A program made the position numbers and the translations under genes. From the NCBI GenBank assembly GCA_027924585.1, contig BSBM01000822.1, positions 1,010,001 through 1,074,000 of the forward strand: DNA of 64,000 bases, written 5' to 3'. This DNA is from Larix kaempferi. Lineage: Eukaryota; Streptophyta; Pinopsida; Pinales; Pinaceae. Below, one piece after another: positions 1-12,419 of this stretch. Below the pieces are notes generated by a model, which searched no databases, was not told the DNA's origin, and saw nothing but the letters and a program-made list of their open reading frames with translations. Every line of letters starts with the position of its first letter. The first letter of the stretch is position 1.

Positions 1-998
1 TTAATTACCATTTAAATGAAACTAATTGTAAGAATAAAATATGTAAATTAAATATTTCAAGCAACTAGATAATGAGGAACTAGGTGATTATGCTCAAAAG
101 AATTAGTGGTAAAAACCATTTTATATGAGTGGTGAGAACCACTATGGAATTTCCCTTGAATAAATGTATGTTTAAAGCTTGCAAGAGAAACTTAAATCCT
201 GGAATTATGTAAGTAAAAATGCAGAAAGTTCAATCGAATTCCAGAATTGTAACTGAATGAACCAATCCAAGAAAATAATAAAATGTTTAAGATCACTCAT
301 GCCAGTGAAATTTATGCAATATATATGATTTAATTATACTTTTATATGGTTGGAATTTGCAGAAATTTAATCACAAATAAAAAAAAAAGGGTTTTACCTT
401 TAAGAATAAAAATGAGTTGTAAAATTTCTTATTTATGCCTTTAAAATGTAATTTCCAGATTGCATAAATTTAAGAATTACTCACATAAAATATAAATTAA
501 CTTGAGAAATAAGTGAGTAACTAAAATCTGAATATGCAATTAATATATCCATAAAGTAAAATTCATATTTTAATGGCCAAGTCTTCTTAAAATTTATCTT
601 TAATGCACTAAGACTTAAAAGAAAGAAATTTCGAAATTGGATGATAAACTTTAGGGCTAAAATTTTAGACTTACCTACAAGATCTAATCCAAGAAAAATA
701 TTCAATGAATAACAAGTAGATCTAGAATAATTGTGAAATCTAAGTATGATTTTCCTTTAGGGTTAGTAGAATTCACCTTAAAACAAAGAGGAAAAATAAT
801 TTTATATTTTTTTTATATTTGGATGGTTGTAACTTGTGAGGAGATATTAGTGCCTGTTACCCCCCATATTGACAGGGGTATCCACATGAGAAATGCTCTC
901 GCATCCTTCAGCAGGGTGGTGCCTTGTAAGGCAGTTTTTTGTGTTGTTTCTTATAGGGTCAGGAGGATCTAGACTTCTCAAATGAAGTCATTTTCTAG
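1..998. other. AT-rich non-coding stretch
   Basis: No gene, RNA or element terminus could be recognised. The short open frames here (for example 481-705 minus, 733-972 plus) have no recognisable domain. A pyrimidine-rich run ending in AG lies at about 990-998, just before the open frame of the next feature, and could be a splice acceptor. Confidence 0.4.
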
Positions 999-1813
999 CT
1001 CAAGAACAAAATGCACAGCCCTAATAAAAGGCACGATTATTGGAATAAATTAGATGATGGCACATTCATCAAGGTAGATAACATCTCCGCAGCAAGATGT
1101 GATCCATCTCCTATAAATGAAAGGCTGTCTGGCAGGGAAAGTGGCAGAAGAGCATATTATGCCAATGAAGCTGCTACACATGAGGAAGCAAGACGCAGCT
1201 ATAGGAGGAAATCTGACAAGGGTAGCAAATATCTGAACACAAGGTCTCATGGAGTTACCAATAATGCTAGCCAAACAGGGCATGAAGAGGAGCATGAAAT
1301 GTATCATTATGTGCAAGAGACATTCTATAAGAACATTGAAAGCCATTTAATTTTCATAGGGTGTCCCATGAATCACAAAAGCATAAGGAGAAAGGGGAAA
1401 GAACTGGCCGGAGATTGTATGTTCCAGATGATTTGTCATATAAGAACATTTATGATATTGATGACCGTGCGTCAGGTTCAGAAGCACAACATCTAAAGCA
1501 GCCCGAGAGTAGAAAAGAATATACTAGACCCACACATCCACAAAGTGTCGAATCTACAAAGAGATCTCATGTAAGTTTGTAAACTCAAAATGACAAACCA
1601 AGAGGAGGCCGCAAAGATTCACCGCATGCATATGTTGATGATGTTCATCAAGATTCAGATCTGCAAGAGCAATATTTCCAAGGCACTGAGAGATTAGGTT
1701 CATCCATTAATGAAACCAACAGGGCTGGTGGCGGCCATCCGATAACAGAACCCGAAACTCAAATGAAGCCACTGGATTTTAAACAAAGAAAACAGGGGCC
1801 ATCGTGGGCATAA
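999..1813 (+). pseudogene. Broken gene or last exon, unrecognised hydrophilic protein
   Basis: I do not recognise this protein. Frame 3 is open from about 999 (ATG at 1011) to a frameshift between about 1340 and 1360, with segments such as DYWNKLDDGTFIKV and EEARRSYRRKSDKGSKY. Frame 2 then continues with RRLYVPDDLSYKNIYDIDD to a TAA at 1580-1582. The same frame reopens at once and runs to a second TAA at 1811-1813 (ending KQRKQGPSWA). The composition is steady across the breaks: charged, rich in Ser, Arg, Lys, Glu and His, and apparently disordered. One decayed protein of about 265 residues is therefore more likely than three small genes. The first stop may be CAA changed to TAA by C-to-T. 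A GTAAGT overlaps it at 1571-1576, so an intron start is possible. An AG at 997-998 after a pyrimidine run could be the acceptor of a multi-exon gene. No domain is visible. Confidence 0.45.
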
Positions 1814-3959
1814 TTTAATAAATTTACTTATTGGATTGGGCCACTGCTAGGTTTTGAAGTCGTGTTCATACACAAATTCGACATCTTTTGTTATTACTCT
1901 CTGAGAGTGGCACAGAATGACACCGGTGGTCATTGGTATCCGCTTGGGGGTATCTCCGTGGCCAGAACAGAGTTTAATCCACGTCTTCTCTGGCAGTAGT
2001 GTCAGCAATTAAATGGCTCTTCCTGATTGCTGTTTAGACGTAATCTACTGAGCATTCAAGGCATTACAGCCTGTTACGTGGAGTAACCCTTCACGAGTTG
2101 CTGATGGTGCTTTCATGGTAACACGGAATTTCTGGAGCAGCTAACACAGCCAACTAGTGAGCCCCGTATCTTTTCTTTTTGGCAGCCGACGGAATGACAG
2201 TGCACCACGTTTTCTATTATGCTGTTTGCGGTCTCTTTTGATTACCAATTATTGACGAATCATCACTAATTTGACCGCCGATCGGGGTTAGTTTCACTGT
2301 CACTTGAAATATTGGAGCAGCTGTTGACCCCCGGATCACGTGTTCACTAGCAGCTGAATGCGTAAAGATTTGCCCCACATTTCCTTTGGGCTGCCGGTGA
2401 CATGATTGCGTTCCATCATTTCCATTAACAGCCGCCGATTACAAGAGAAAAATCTCATGCCGTATCTGTTGTTAGGTAGCTGCTCGGGGGTGTTTTCATT
2501 GATACATGGAGTTTTGGAGCAGCACTTATCTTTTTTTTGTGACCTGCGTATCACTGGTTTTGAATGACAGCTGGGTGTTTGGAGTTCACTATCGAGAGAA
2601 GTCGGCTCTTGTTGGGGGTGTTTGTGGTTTCATTGGTAGCCAAAGTAGGAGTTCCATTTAACAAGGAGTTAGTCATGTTTTCATTTGGGAGAAAAAGGTG
2701 GATCTAGGATGATCACCTTTTTCACTTTATTTCTATTATTTTATTATTTTTTAAGTGGGTGAGGTTTTGGGCCTATAAAAGGAGCCAGCCTCCTTCATTG
2801 TACGGTGGAAAAAAAACTTGGGAGTTCTTCTTTCCCTTGGAGCTTAATAGAAAAATCATGTTGAGATTTGTGGATCTAATTGAGCACTCTCTCTAATTGT
2901 GGCGTGATCTTGTATGAGTTTAAATGAGTGTGAATGCTGCTAGATATTCCTTTTTTCTTTTCTATGTTTGTGTAAGAGGCCATAGAAGGGTGTTGTCATC
3001 ACGTTGGAATGGAGAGAACCTTAGCAGTTGCTAGCTTTTTTCCCTTTGTAAGCATGCATATACGGTCATCGATCTTCACATTTTATCTAGGTTGATTGTG
3101 TGATATTGATCTTTTGTGTGTACACGCACCTCCCCCAGCTAGAAAAGAAAAAGTAAATTTTGGTTGTCAACACTAGACTGAGCAGGGCTTGCTCAATCAT
3201 GCGATCTTTCCCCCTGAGTCATATATAACGCAAAGCCCCCTTGAGTTCTCTTTTGACTCCATTCTCCCCTTTGATTTACTGGCACTGGCCTTTCCTCAAG
3301 GACTGATCCTCCCATCTTTCCCATCACTTGTTCAAATTATTTTCAATCCTACAACTGTTTCTCTAAGGAAGCCTCTTCAATTCACCTTGTCCCCACATTG
3401 CGTCTGCCTTAGTGATCCTACCTTAGGGAAGCCCCCCTTAAGTTGGAGAAGAGCCAACTTGAAGCGAGGAAGAGAGGAGTGTGGTGACATTGGCTTCTCC
3501 TTTAAGAGTTGTCATCGAGTTGGTGTGCTTATTTTTGGGCTTCAGCACACGCATGTCATTTTTGGGTGACAATAGTGCCAAAGACTAAAGGGCATATGGA
3601 GTCACCAAACACTTACCAAGAGGGTCTTGCTTAAAAATATCATCAAGAGAGATTTTGCTCTAGGCTAAGCTCAATCCACTTGATGTGTTGAAGGAACTTA
3701 CACAAGATCACAAAGGGACATAATAGATCTCTCATTCCTTTCTTTTAAAGGTGCACTCTGCAAGAAAGGGGTTAGTATTGCACAATGAAAATTAAGGCAA
3801 AGATACGAAAAAAGTTCCCTTTGAAATAAAATAACAATGAGAATTATGATAGAATTTAATTTACCGTATTCTGTAGTAGTGGAAGCTGTTAATAACAAAA
3901 AATGTTATGCATTTTGAATGTATATAAATATTTCTTGAAATATGAATGATTGTTGAATA
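1814..3959. other. Unassigned stretch with an LTR-like promoter
   Basis: No coding region is supported. A TATA-type promoter lies near 2772. The run from TGTTGGGG (about 2610) to TTGTCAACA (about 3172) looks like the inside of an LTR with TG/CA ends, but no flanking duplication was found. The open frame at 3189-3569 has no domain. Confidence 0.3.
2771..2783 (+). promoter_or_regulatory. TATA box, probably of an LTR
   Basis: GCCTATAAAAGGAGCC is followed by CTCCTTCATTGTA. The same layout (TATA, AGGAG, then CTTCTCATTGTAC) is seen on the minus strand of the 4.2-kb LTRs in this window, so this is more likely a retrotransposon promoter than a host gene promoter. Confidence 0.4.
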
Positions 3960-4122
3960 CAATACCTTTGCGACGGTTTACCTATATAGGCATTGATTGG
4001 TCACGAAGGTGAACAGGTATGACCCTTGACCTTTCATTAATTACTCATTATAGTCATTAATTATTATTTATTTATACTTATGTTTATTATTTAATATTAG
4101 TTACTTATTTATATTTGTTACA
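3960..4122 (-). repeat. U3 part of the 3' LTR of a truncated gypsy element
   Basis: On the minus strand the LTR starts with TGTAACA at 4122, directly after the purine-rich AAGGGGGTGGCAA at the end of the element's interior. A TATA-like CCTATATAGG lies at 3981-3990. The far end of this LTR could not be fixed, because no second LTR copy was found. Confidence 0.5.
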
Positions 4123-4321
4123 TTGCCACCCCCTTAAGGCATGCTTTGTCCTCAAAGCATAATGAATTGGGTTCTCCCTAGTTGAGCATGCTTCTCTGAT
4201 GGCATCATCTTTGACTTTATCTACCTTTAGGAGTTTGTTGGAGCTTCCTATTTGAGAATTTGCAAGATTCCCCTGTAATTTGTGCATCATATCTTGAAGT
4301 TTTTTGAGTTGGATTTTAAAC

Positions 4322-5005
4322 TTAGGCTCTTGTTGCTTCTTGGATGTCAACTTGTTTTGTCATGTTTTGTGGAGCTTCTTCCCTTCTTCCTTGTTGATTC
4401 GCTTCTTTTTCCTTGAGGATGGAACCTTCATTTCCATATAATTTATAATGTTTACCATGAAGGTGGAATTCCGTGTATTGTTCTTTGAGATTGGTGGAAT
4501 AAGTGCCTAACTGCATCAACCATTCCACACCTAGCACCATGTCCATCCCATCAAGTGGTAGCGCATAAAATCTTGATTTGATTTCTAGGTCTTGTATTTG
4601 AACATAAATTTTATGACATCTTCCTTTGTTGTTGACATGATGTCCATCAGCAACCTTAATAGTGAGATCCCTTGTGGGGTACACAAAAAGGTTTAACTCT
4701 TTTGCGACATTAATGTCTACACATTTATGGGTGCTACCATAATCTACAAGGATTGTTAGTTCCTCATTTTTAACACAGCCCATGAGTTTCGGCGTCTTGG
4801 GTTGTGATTTTTTGGTTTTAATTGTAGATGAAATCGTCATTTTTTTTGCCTCTTTTCTTGTAACCTTGACCTCATTAGTCTTCCTTCGATGAGGGGGAAT
4901 ATATGTGGTGGTTACTTGTGTTTCATTTTTTTGAACATTTTCCCTTTGCGACACATCATCACCACCACTACTAAATAATGTGCATGAAATTGATGATAGT
5001 GACAC
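4322..5005 (-). CDS. Retropepsin-type protease of the gypsy derivative
   Basis: A 227-residue frame overlaps the end of gag. It holds the aspartic protease region: ILVDYGSTHKCVD at about residues 86-98, and the later hydrophobic GMDMVLGVEWLMQLG, which is the usual second conserved block. The active-site triplet reads D-Y-G instead of D-S-G or D-G-G, so activity is doubtful. After the protease the reading frame should enter reverse transcriptase. Instead it ends in a Lys/Glu/Gln-rich tail at 4322, and a second frame (4350-4105) runs into the LTR. This marks the deletion point of pol. Confidence 0.65.
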   Translation of the reverse strand: MSLSSISCTLFSSGGDDVSQRENVQKNETQVTTTYIPPHRRKTNEVKVTRKEAKKMTISSTIKTKKSQPKTPKLMGCVKNEELTILVDYGSTHKCVDINVAKELNLFVYPTRDLTIKVADGHHVNNKGRCHKIYVQIQDLEIKSRFYALPLDGMDMVLGVEWLMQLGTYSTNLKEQYTEFHLHGKHYKLYGNEGSILKEKEANQQGRREEAPQNMTKQVDIQEATRA

Positions 5006-6225
5006 TTTTCATGGTGTTTTGTCATCGTCTGAATCTGTGAGTCATATGCCACTGTGATTTCGTTTTCTGGTTTTGGAACTTCTACTTGTTTTTCATCGAT
5101 TATTCGACAATAGTGTAATGACGCATCCTCACATCTATGCCTTGGAGTCCATTGTTTTCCACATTTACGACAAGGGTTGTCCTTCTTTTTGTCTTTTTCT
5201 GAATGGACATATTTGTTATCTCTTGATGTGCTATGATTGGATGATTTTGTCATAATAGTATCCCCATGTTGAGTTTTGAGCTTTCTTTCAATTATCTTTG
5301 CCATGCTTCTAGCCTCCACCAAGTTTCTTGGTCTTGAAAGTTTTAGCTCGCTACGGATAATGGATTTCAATCCTGAAATATATAGTCTTAGCAATTGATC
5401 ATCCGTAAGGTCAGGAAATCTTGTAGCTAGGACTTCCCATTCATGGGTATATTCATTCATTGTCCCTGTTTGTTGCAGATGAGCGAACCTTGTAAAAGTG
5501 TCGTCTTCTTCATCATCATGAAATTGCTTAAGGAAGTCTTCTGTGAACATTTGCCAATTTACGGATAATCCACTGGTTTTCTTGGATGACCACGTGAACC
5601 AATCATATGCATCACCTTCTAAGTACAGGGATGCCATTGATATTTTTTCTAGTTCATTAGTAGGTGGGTTCATAGCTAGGACCCCTTCCATTTTATTGAC
5701 CCATGCGCTAGCTTTCTGGTCGTCTAATCCATCATACTTAGGAAGCTCAATCTTGATCTTATTCCAATGACCTGCCTTATCTTGATATCTCTGATGACCT
5801 ATATTTTGGTTCTCGGGGCTTGTTGGTGGTCTTTTATTTACTAATGGTTGTGTTGATAATGCGTCTAACCTTTCGGTTAGGTCAACGAGTCTTTGTGCAT
5901 GGTGACAAATTATGCACATTACTTCTTCCTTATCCTCGATCCTTTTTCTTGATTCCTCTAACCATCGATCTTCAGATTGTTCTTCTACCGTGTTAATTAT
6001 GTCCGTGAAAGAATTATTCATGGTCTCAATTAATTTATCGAATTTGTCACTTAGTGCTTTTAGTCCATCCGCTAATTCTTTTTGACCATCCACCAAATCT
6101 TTTTGACCTTTCTCAATGTTACCGAGAAAGTGTCTCACGCTATTGACCTCATCTCTATATCGGTTTAAATCGCCATGTAATTCGTCGTTGTTAACCATCT
6201 TGGAATTTTTCTTGGTGGACCCCAC
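5006..6225 (-). CDS. Ty3/gypsy Gag
   Basis: This is the capsid-nucleocapsid protein of the element. The start MGSTKKNSKM at 6225 is followed by a long charged, probably coiled-coil segment (residues about 15-110). Next comes a Retrotrans_gag domain (about 150-320) with the typical KIELPKYDGLDDQKASAWV and LYLEGDAYDWF motifs. Near residue 355 there is a zinc knuckle of the form CRKCGKQWTPRHRC. The gag frame runs on to 4912, but after about residue 400 it turns into histidine-rich nonsense while the -1/+1 frame becomes protease. The true junction is therefore near 5006-5030, by a mutation or a frameshift used in expression. A normal chromovirus would have gag fused to the rest of pol. Confidence 0.75.
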
Positions 6226-7504
6226 TTTTTCAGGGTCTGTTGACCAAATTACTGTGTCTAGACTCTAAACATTTATGACAGTCTGCTGTTATGTACTTGT
6301 TTCCACTGTAAAATGTCCTTAGTTAGTGTATATCAGCTTACAGTACATGAGTAATTAATTCATGAGAAATGTATTAGTGTTTGCTTCCTGTAGAAGACTG
6401 ATATCAGAGGTTAGCTTAGTGTTTGACAAAATCTGCCAGTGAACTTTGTGCACAGATTTTGAAACTTTTTAGCAAATGATGCCTTAACTTTAGCTCTACA
6501 TAATTAGTTTGCTGAATTAGTGTTAGAAGATATGTGTTAGCCAACAATTCCTTCTGTCATATGCTATCAAGCTTTTCAAGGAAGAAGTAATTTGTGATGT
6601 GGCCTTCTTGAAGTCTGTGTGTTTTTCTTGGTCATCCATATATGATTAAGTCACACATCATTTACCGATCTAGACCCTACAATGGTGTCATCACCTTGGG
6701 AGATCAGCTGTACATGATACTAGAGTCTTCTCTTGCCACCATAGTTTCTTTAGCTAGCATCTAGTAGGGAAAAATGATGATTGCCCCAACTGAGAATCTT
6801 GTATTGTCTATGCAATTTTTTTGCTTTGGTCAAAGTTTTGAATTTTAATGCAAAACAAAAATTTCACTTCTTTTACTAGAGGTCACCCAGATCTTAACAC
6901 TGAATTTTCAGCCTTAGGACTGTTGTTAAATAGTGTATAAAACAAGAGCAAAAACAGTACAATATTTCACTTACAACAGTTTCAAACTTCTAGGCAATCC
7001 AAGGAGAAAAGATATCAAACAACTTGGATAAGTTGCAGCCCTCTAGGGCAACTTATCCCACATAAGCCAGATCTGAAAATTCACTTTTACAGCAGTTATA
7101 ACAGCAGCAAAAGAGCACGAATAGCAGCAGCAAAACAACTGTTAGATTCCTCAATGAAAATGTTAAATCACTTAACAATTGTCCTTTTACTTATGTCAAA
7201 TCATAAAAAATTATAGCTGTAAATAAAAATACATGAAGAAGTAGAACATATATGGTTGAAAATCAAATTTAGAAAATACACAAGTTTTGGACAGATGAAA
7301 ACTACATTTAAATTTATATGCTCAAGATGGAGTACATGTACATACCATATGTTTCTCTCAAGACTAGTACAAGTCCATTAGCTCTCCAAAACCTAGCGAG
7401 GGAAAATATGAAAACCCTAGCTCAACCAATGAGCTCCAATATGAAAGAATCACTCCAACACATCGTCCAAGGCAAGACATCCTCTTCCCTTCTTCTCCAA
7501 CAAA
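6226..7504. other. Unassigned stretch between two elements
   Basis: No supported gene. The sequence next to 7505 is the target of the large retrotransposon that follows. It continues at 29,240 on the other side of that element. A minus-strand TATA at 29,484-29,493 suggests the target itself was an older LTR. Confidence 0.35.
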
Positions 7505-8019
7505 AGTACTGTTATCACCAATCTTGTAGTTGCCCCTATAGGTGGATCCAAGGTGGATGGTAGAGGGAATAGGCAACTAAAGTGGTGAACCAAGAGGGCC
7601 CTGGTTCCCAAAAGGATGGTTGTCACGCCAACCAAGGCACTCTTCGCTTTGGCTATCAAAGCCAAGATAGCAAGGGGGAGACCCGGACCCACTCCCGATA
7701 GGAGAGATCAACCCAATCACCAGATCAAATCAATCTAATGAGGTACGTAAGGTGACAGGTATGGAACCCTAGAAATAAGGAATTAAGACCACTGTGGAGG
7801 CTTGGGAAAGGTGTAATATGACAATGAAAGATAACACACAGTGATTTAATGATTAGGTATGATTCCAAGATTCAAAGCTAGTTTCAAATGGTCAAAATCA
7901 ACTGCCTTGGGAAACGTGACCCTTAAAACAGGGAAAGCGTCCCAAATCAGAGATCTGACAGTTAGGGCTTTCTAGCTATGCTTGATGAAAGGATATGACA
8001 GTTTCAAGGTGTTTCAAGC

Positions 8020-10237
8020 TGTTAGACACAGTGCTCACTGAGAGAGGGGGGTGAATCAGTGAGCATATACTTAATCCAAAATTCAACTTCAATCACAATC
8101 TTATATTATCATTCACACATTTACTTCTATAATATATTCATCAATGTACTGTATCATTAGTCATTCACCATGTAAAACACATAATCACCAACACATTGGA
8201 CAAGAGACACAAGACATATTTTGTAATCTTTTTGTATTTGTTTTTGGACCGGCTACAACCGTGAGGTGAATCAGCACCAACTGAATCAAGAGCACCTACT
8301 CAATTTCTAGGACACTGCCTAGGTTTTCTTAGATTCTACTAAGAAAGGGATACAAGATTCTGCTTGTATTCAAGTACAATTCATAGCAAGACCCTGCTTG
8401 TATTGCATGTACAAATTACATCAATCAATCATACTGTCATCATCATCAATAGAAGTCATCAACTCTGTCAAATCATCAATTGCAGCACTTGTCTCTTCTC
8501 CAAATACATACTGTCATCAAGCTTCAGCTATCATCAAAATGTTCAGCATCAAATCATATCAGCATTCTATTGCCCTAACATGTCAACCTGCAGCCCTAGA
8601 TCATCATCTCCATTCTGTCCATAATACATATACTTCACACAGTCATCATGTACATCAAATACTCAGGCTGTCCAAGCTTTATCATGCCCAGCATTATCAT
8701 CTCAGCATTCAATATTCTGCCCTTTAGCATGCTGTCACCATGTCTACATCAATCACCCAAGCATTATATCTTCAGCAGTCAAAGACAAAAATATAGTCTT
8801 CATGCTGCTACTGTAGTCACCAAACTGTCCTCATCATTATCATTAGCATTCAGAATTGTGTTCTTAACATATTGTCCACATCACCACCATGTCTTACTCA
8901 TGCTTCATGTGATCAACAATTTGCCAAACCAAAGTAAAAGATAAAAGTATAAACAGCTTGTTGTTGCTGCTGCTCCTCTTGCTCCAACCACGAATTGTTC
9001 ACTGTCAAAAATCGGAGCTAACTGAACCAAGCGAAATTCTCCATACTTCTTCACTGAAATTTACACACCATCACTAACTGAACCATCCGAATTCATATTT
9101 AGCCAAACCCGATTTTCTGTCTGTCACTTCATCTGCCTCTTCGGATGCCTCACAGAGGCTAAGCTGTGGATGTCTGCGAATATGGCTTCAAACTGCTCAG
9201 TGTTGATGGTTTGCATGCATCAAGACATTAGAATCAGTTCTGCTGTTGAAAATAACAAGCCCTAAACCTCTGCTGCTACCCGAGTTTCATCCTCCACAGG
9301 TTCAGTTCCTCACTATTTTGTTAGCATGTTTGGAGTGTAAAAGTAAAGGATGTTGATGCTGCAAACTTCAGGTCTGCTACTCCTTAGTTCGCTGCCTCAG
9401 TGGACCAGTAAACCCCCGAAATTCTTCAGTTATATAACAGCTGTGAGCTCCATTTTTTCTCACATTTTTGAATGGCATTTTCACTCCTATTTATACTGGT
9501 TCAAACTTAAAAAATAATCTGAGCCGACATATTATATAATTTTTATTCTTTATTTAAATTAGAAATTATGGATCCGACTAGTTGTATTTTTAATTTTAAT
9601 TATTATTTAGCTTGTTTTTGTTCATAAGTCATTGTACCACTATTTGAGGAGGTTTTAGGGTTTGTCCACAAGCCACCAGGGTCACCAAAATGTTTTTGTC
9701 ATTTTATTTTGTCACACAACCCCTTCCAAGTCAACCTTAGGGTTTGTTGTATTCCAACAAGATCCAAAAAGCAAGGGTGTCTTCATTATTAAGCCACTAG
9801 GGCTTCCAAGGGCATTCCATCATTCCACATGCAAGATTATGACCATGGGCTCCATATTATCAACGCTTCCTCCAAGGTTATCATGATCTACAAGGAGGGC
9901 TTTTTCAATAAGGTTGTCAACATCTTCAAGGGTTTCAATATCCCAATAAGCCACCACAAACCACATATGACCACAAAATGGGTCATTTGCCCACTTTGGT
10001 GTTCCAAAGGCCAATCATGCCAAGCCCTTAATCTTTAGCTTTAATGCCCATCTCATGGTGGTCTCCACATGCCCGCAAGGTGTTGCAAAAGCCCATCACC
10101 TTGTCTTCTGTCTTCTCCAAGTCATGTGCCAAACATTAATCTTTCCATAAATGCCTTGTGCTTGCTTGCCACTTGTCTTCTATGCCAAGCTGCTTCTTTG
10201 TCATTAATGTTGTCATCAATGACAACTATATTCATCA
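8020..10237 (-). mobile_element. Solo LTR (2,218 bp) of another family
   Basis: The insert starts TGTTAGACACAG and ends ATTCATCA, and is flanked by CAAGC at 8015-8019 and 10238-10242. The sister LTR has the uninterrupted site with a single CAAGC at 25574-25578, which fixes both ends exactly. TG/CA ends, a 5-bp duplication and no internal coding region make this a solo LTR. A minus-strand TATA (AGTATAAATAGG) lies at 9486-9497, which suggests minus orientation with a U3 of about 740 bp. Confidence 0.88.
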
Positions 10238-12381
10238 CAAGCAACAAGACAAAGATCAAGCCACAAGATAACTCAACAATCTAGGAAAGTCGAATTGACT
10301 TGGGGAAGATTAGTGCCTTGGGAATTGGGCCAAATGGAGTCGGATGCCCACCAAATTGTAGATCTGGAATGTTGAAGTGTTGAGGTAGGTGGATCTTGAA
10401 AATTAAGGTCATCCAATGGCCAGATCTGAGTAGATCTGAGATTGAAATGTGCCACAAAGTGACCCAAGTTGGGCTCAACTCTCAAAATGAGGAATGGGGC
10501 CCACAAGGTGAAAATCATTGAAGTGACACACTAGGGGTAGGTTATAAATTATGGTGATGATGAATCAAGTGGGATCTTACCTACCCAAGTGCTGAATCCT
10601 TGCAAACTCACCCCTCCTAGGAAGTGCGACCTCCCTTGGAGAAGCTTCTTTGCCTTGGGAAATGGGTCAAAAGAAGGCCAAATCACACCAAACTACAGAT
10701 CCGAATTGCCGTGGATACTGTAGAGGTGGGTTTTAAATTTTATACCCAAACACCAAGTGGATCTTACTAGATCTGAGAAAATGTAAAATGAGGGTTTGAA
10801 ATATGAGGGTTTTATCAATGAAGTAGTTGAGCCAATGGATTGAAACCAAGATAAGAAGAACAAACCTGTGGATCTTACCTGGATAACCTTGTAGATGCCT
10901 TGATGATGATGATCTATGCAAACCCGATCAATTTCAAGCGATTTGAGGTAGTTTTCTATGATGTCGATTTGCCCAAGGAAGCCAATGCGCCCTCTCTCCT
11001 GCACAATAAACGCCAACAATATCAGATTTACTGCGAACAAGAGATAAGACTAATGCCACAAGAGAAATAACAAAAAGATAGCATAGATCACAATGATACT
11101 GTTGATAACCCTTGATACAAGCGAATGCCAAGTGGAGCGAGTTGAAGAAGTCTTGCAAAAACGCCTAAGTGAAGTCGCCCTCTTGTAGACAAGACAAAAG
11201 TTTCCAAAAAGATAGATCTTACCACAAATACCCAAATGCTAGGATGCAATAGACTTTCCAATCACCATCTAAGAACACCAGATGCAAAGGAGACCACAAG
11301 AATTTCCACCAGAAAGTTTTTCTATATCAAGATTCCAAGAGCCAAAGACCCCTGTACAATGAGAAGCTCTCTCCTTTAAATAGGAAAGAGTGAGTCCACA
11401 ATCTAACCAATTTTAAAATGAGAGGCTAAGATTAAAAGATCAAAAAATCTAATCAATGGTTGAGATGACCTCAACAATACAATGCATGGATCATTAATAA
11501 AATATCACAATAAGTGGACAAAATCGCCCTAGGAGAGGGGATCCCACCAAATCATGATGATAAAATAATAGATCTAGCTTATGGTGGGTCCAAGGGGTAA
11601 TTTTAGACACCCTTGGTCAATCCCCATAGCACAATATGAATAAAACAATCATCAAAGTACCAAATCGTGCCTCTATGCACAAATCGTGAGCCTTGGGAGG
11701 CTCCAAAAATCATCAGAAAATGCCATAAGTGATGGATGAGGGTCCCGATGAAGCTGAAACTGCCGGAGAAGGTGTGGAAGACATCCCCACTCATCATCAC
11801 TGATCATCCATGCCATAACATTGCCTCAGTAGCCCAAATCAAATTTTTTTGTAGCCCTTTTTACCATTTCTGGACTGCCTTGGGAAGTGTGGAACTGCCC
11901 AAACTGCCACCTGGAGTGCTTGGCTCCAAAAATAAAAATCACCAAATTGTCTGGGAGGGGGGTAATATGGTAATAACAAGTGGTTGGACCACCCCCTCCA
12001 AAAATAGCGCTCTAGGTGAACCAATCATACCTCTGCTCTGCTCTGCTAGGGCCTCCGATAAGCCAAAATTGCACTAGGATAGCCAACTGAGGCTCAATCA
12101 TCACTATAACTGCCCGGAACTGAAAACAGACTGTCTCATTGGACTTAGAAGGTCCAAATCCATTTAAGATGTGTACTCATACACCATATAAACCTCTGCA
12201 TGGTCCAAAATAAATACTCATCATATCCGGCAGACCAAATAATAATAATATGTAAAAGCACTGAAAAGCACAAATCATCATCATAAGCCTAAAACCACTG
12301 GATAAGCCCACCATGGTGACCTGTACCAGACCATATATCATCTATTTGTAACATCTGAGGTCTGCCACCTCATGTCCTGTG

Positions 12382-12419
12382 GTTGACTTTTGGTCAAACT
12401 GAGGTTTGACCAAGTCAAC
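12382..12419. promoter_or_regulatory. Inverted W-box cluster in LTR U3
   Basis: Four TTGAC/GTCAA cores are arranged as an inverted repeat: GTTGAC, TTGGTCAAAC, GTTTGACCAA, GTCAAC. TTGAC is the core of the W-box bound by WRKY factors (known). The block lies upstream of the LTR TATA and is kept in all four LTR copies in the window. Confidence 0.45.

Larger units (their letters stand above)
4123..6225 (-). mobile_element. Ty3/gypsy deletion derivative with gag and protease only
   Basis: The interior reads gag (from 6225), protease, then a short tail, and reaches the 3' LTR at 4122. Reverse transcriptase, RNase H and integrase are missing. The last 200 bp resemble the end of a plant gypsy polyprotein in one frame (an EDKACLKG-type ending just before the polypurine tract), so the catalytic part of pol was deleted rather than never present. 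No 5' LTR or primer-binding site was found above 6225. Confidence 0.7.

Noticed and set aside
3189-3569. 126-codon open frame on the plus strand
   Set aside because: Pro/Leu/Ser-rich translation with no domain and no gene context; lies in LTR-like sequence.
7318-7563. 81-codon open frame
   Set aside because: It runs across the exact left border of the large element at 7510, so it is not an original gene.
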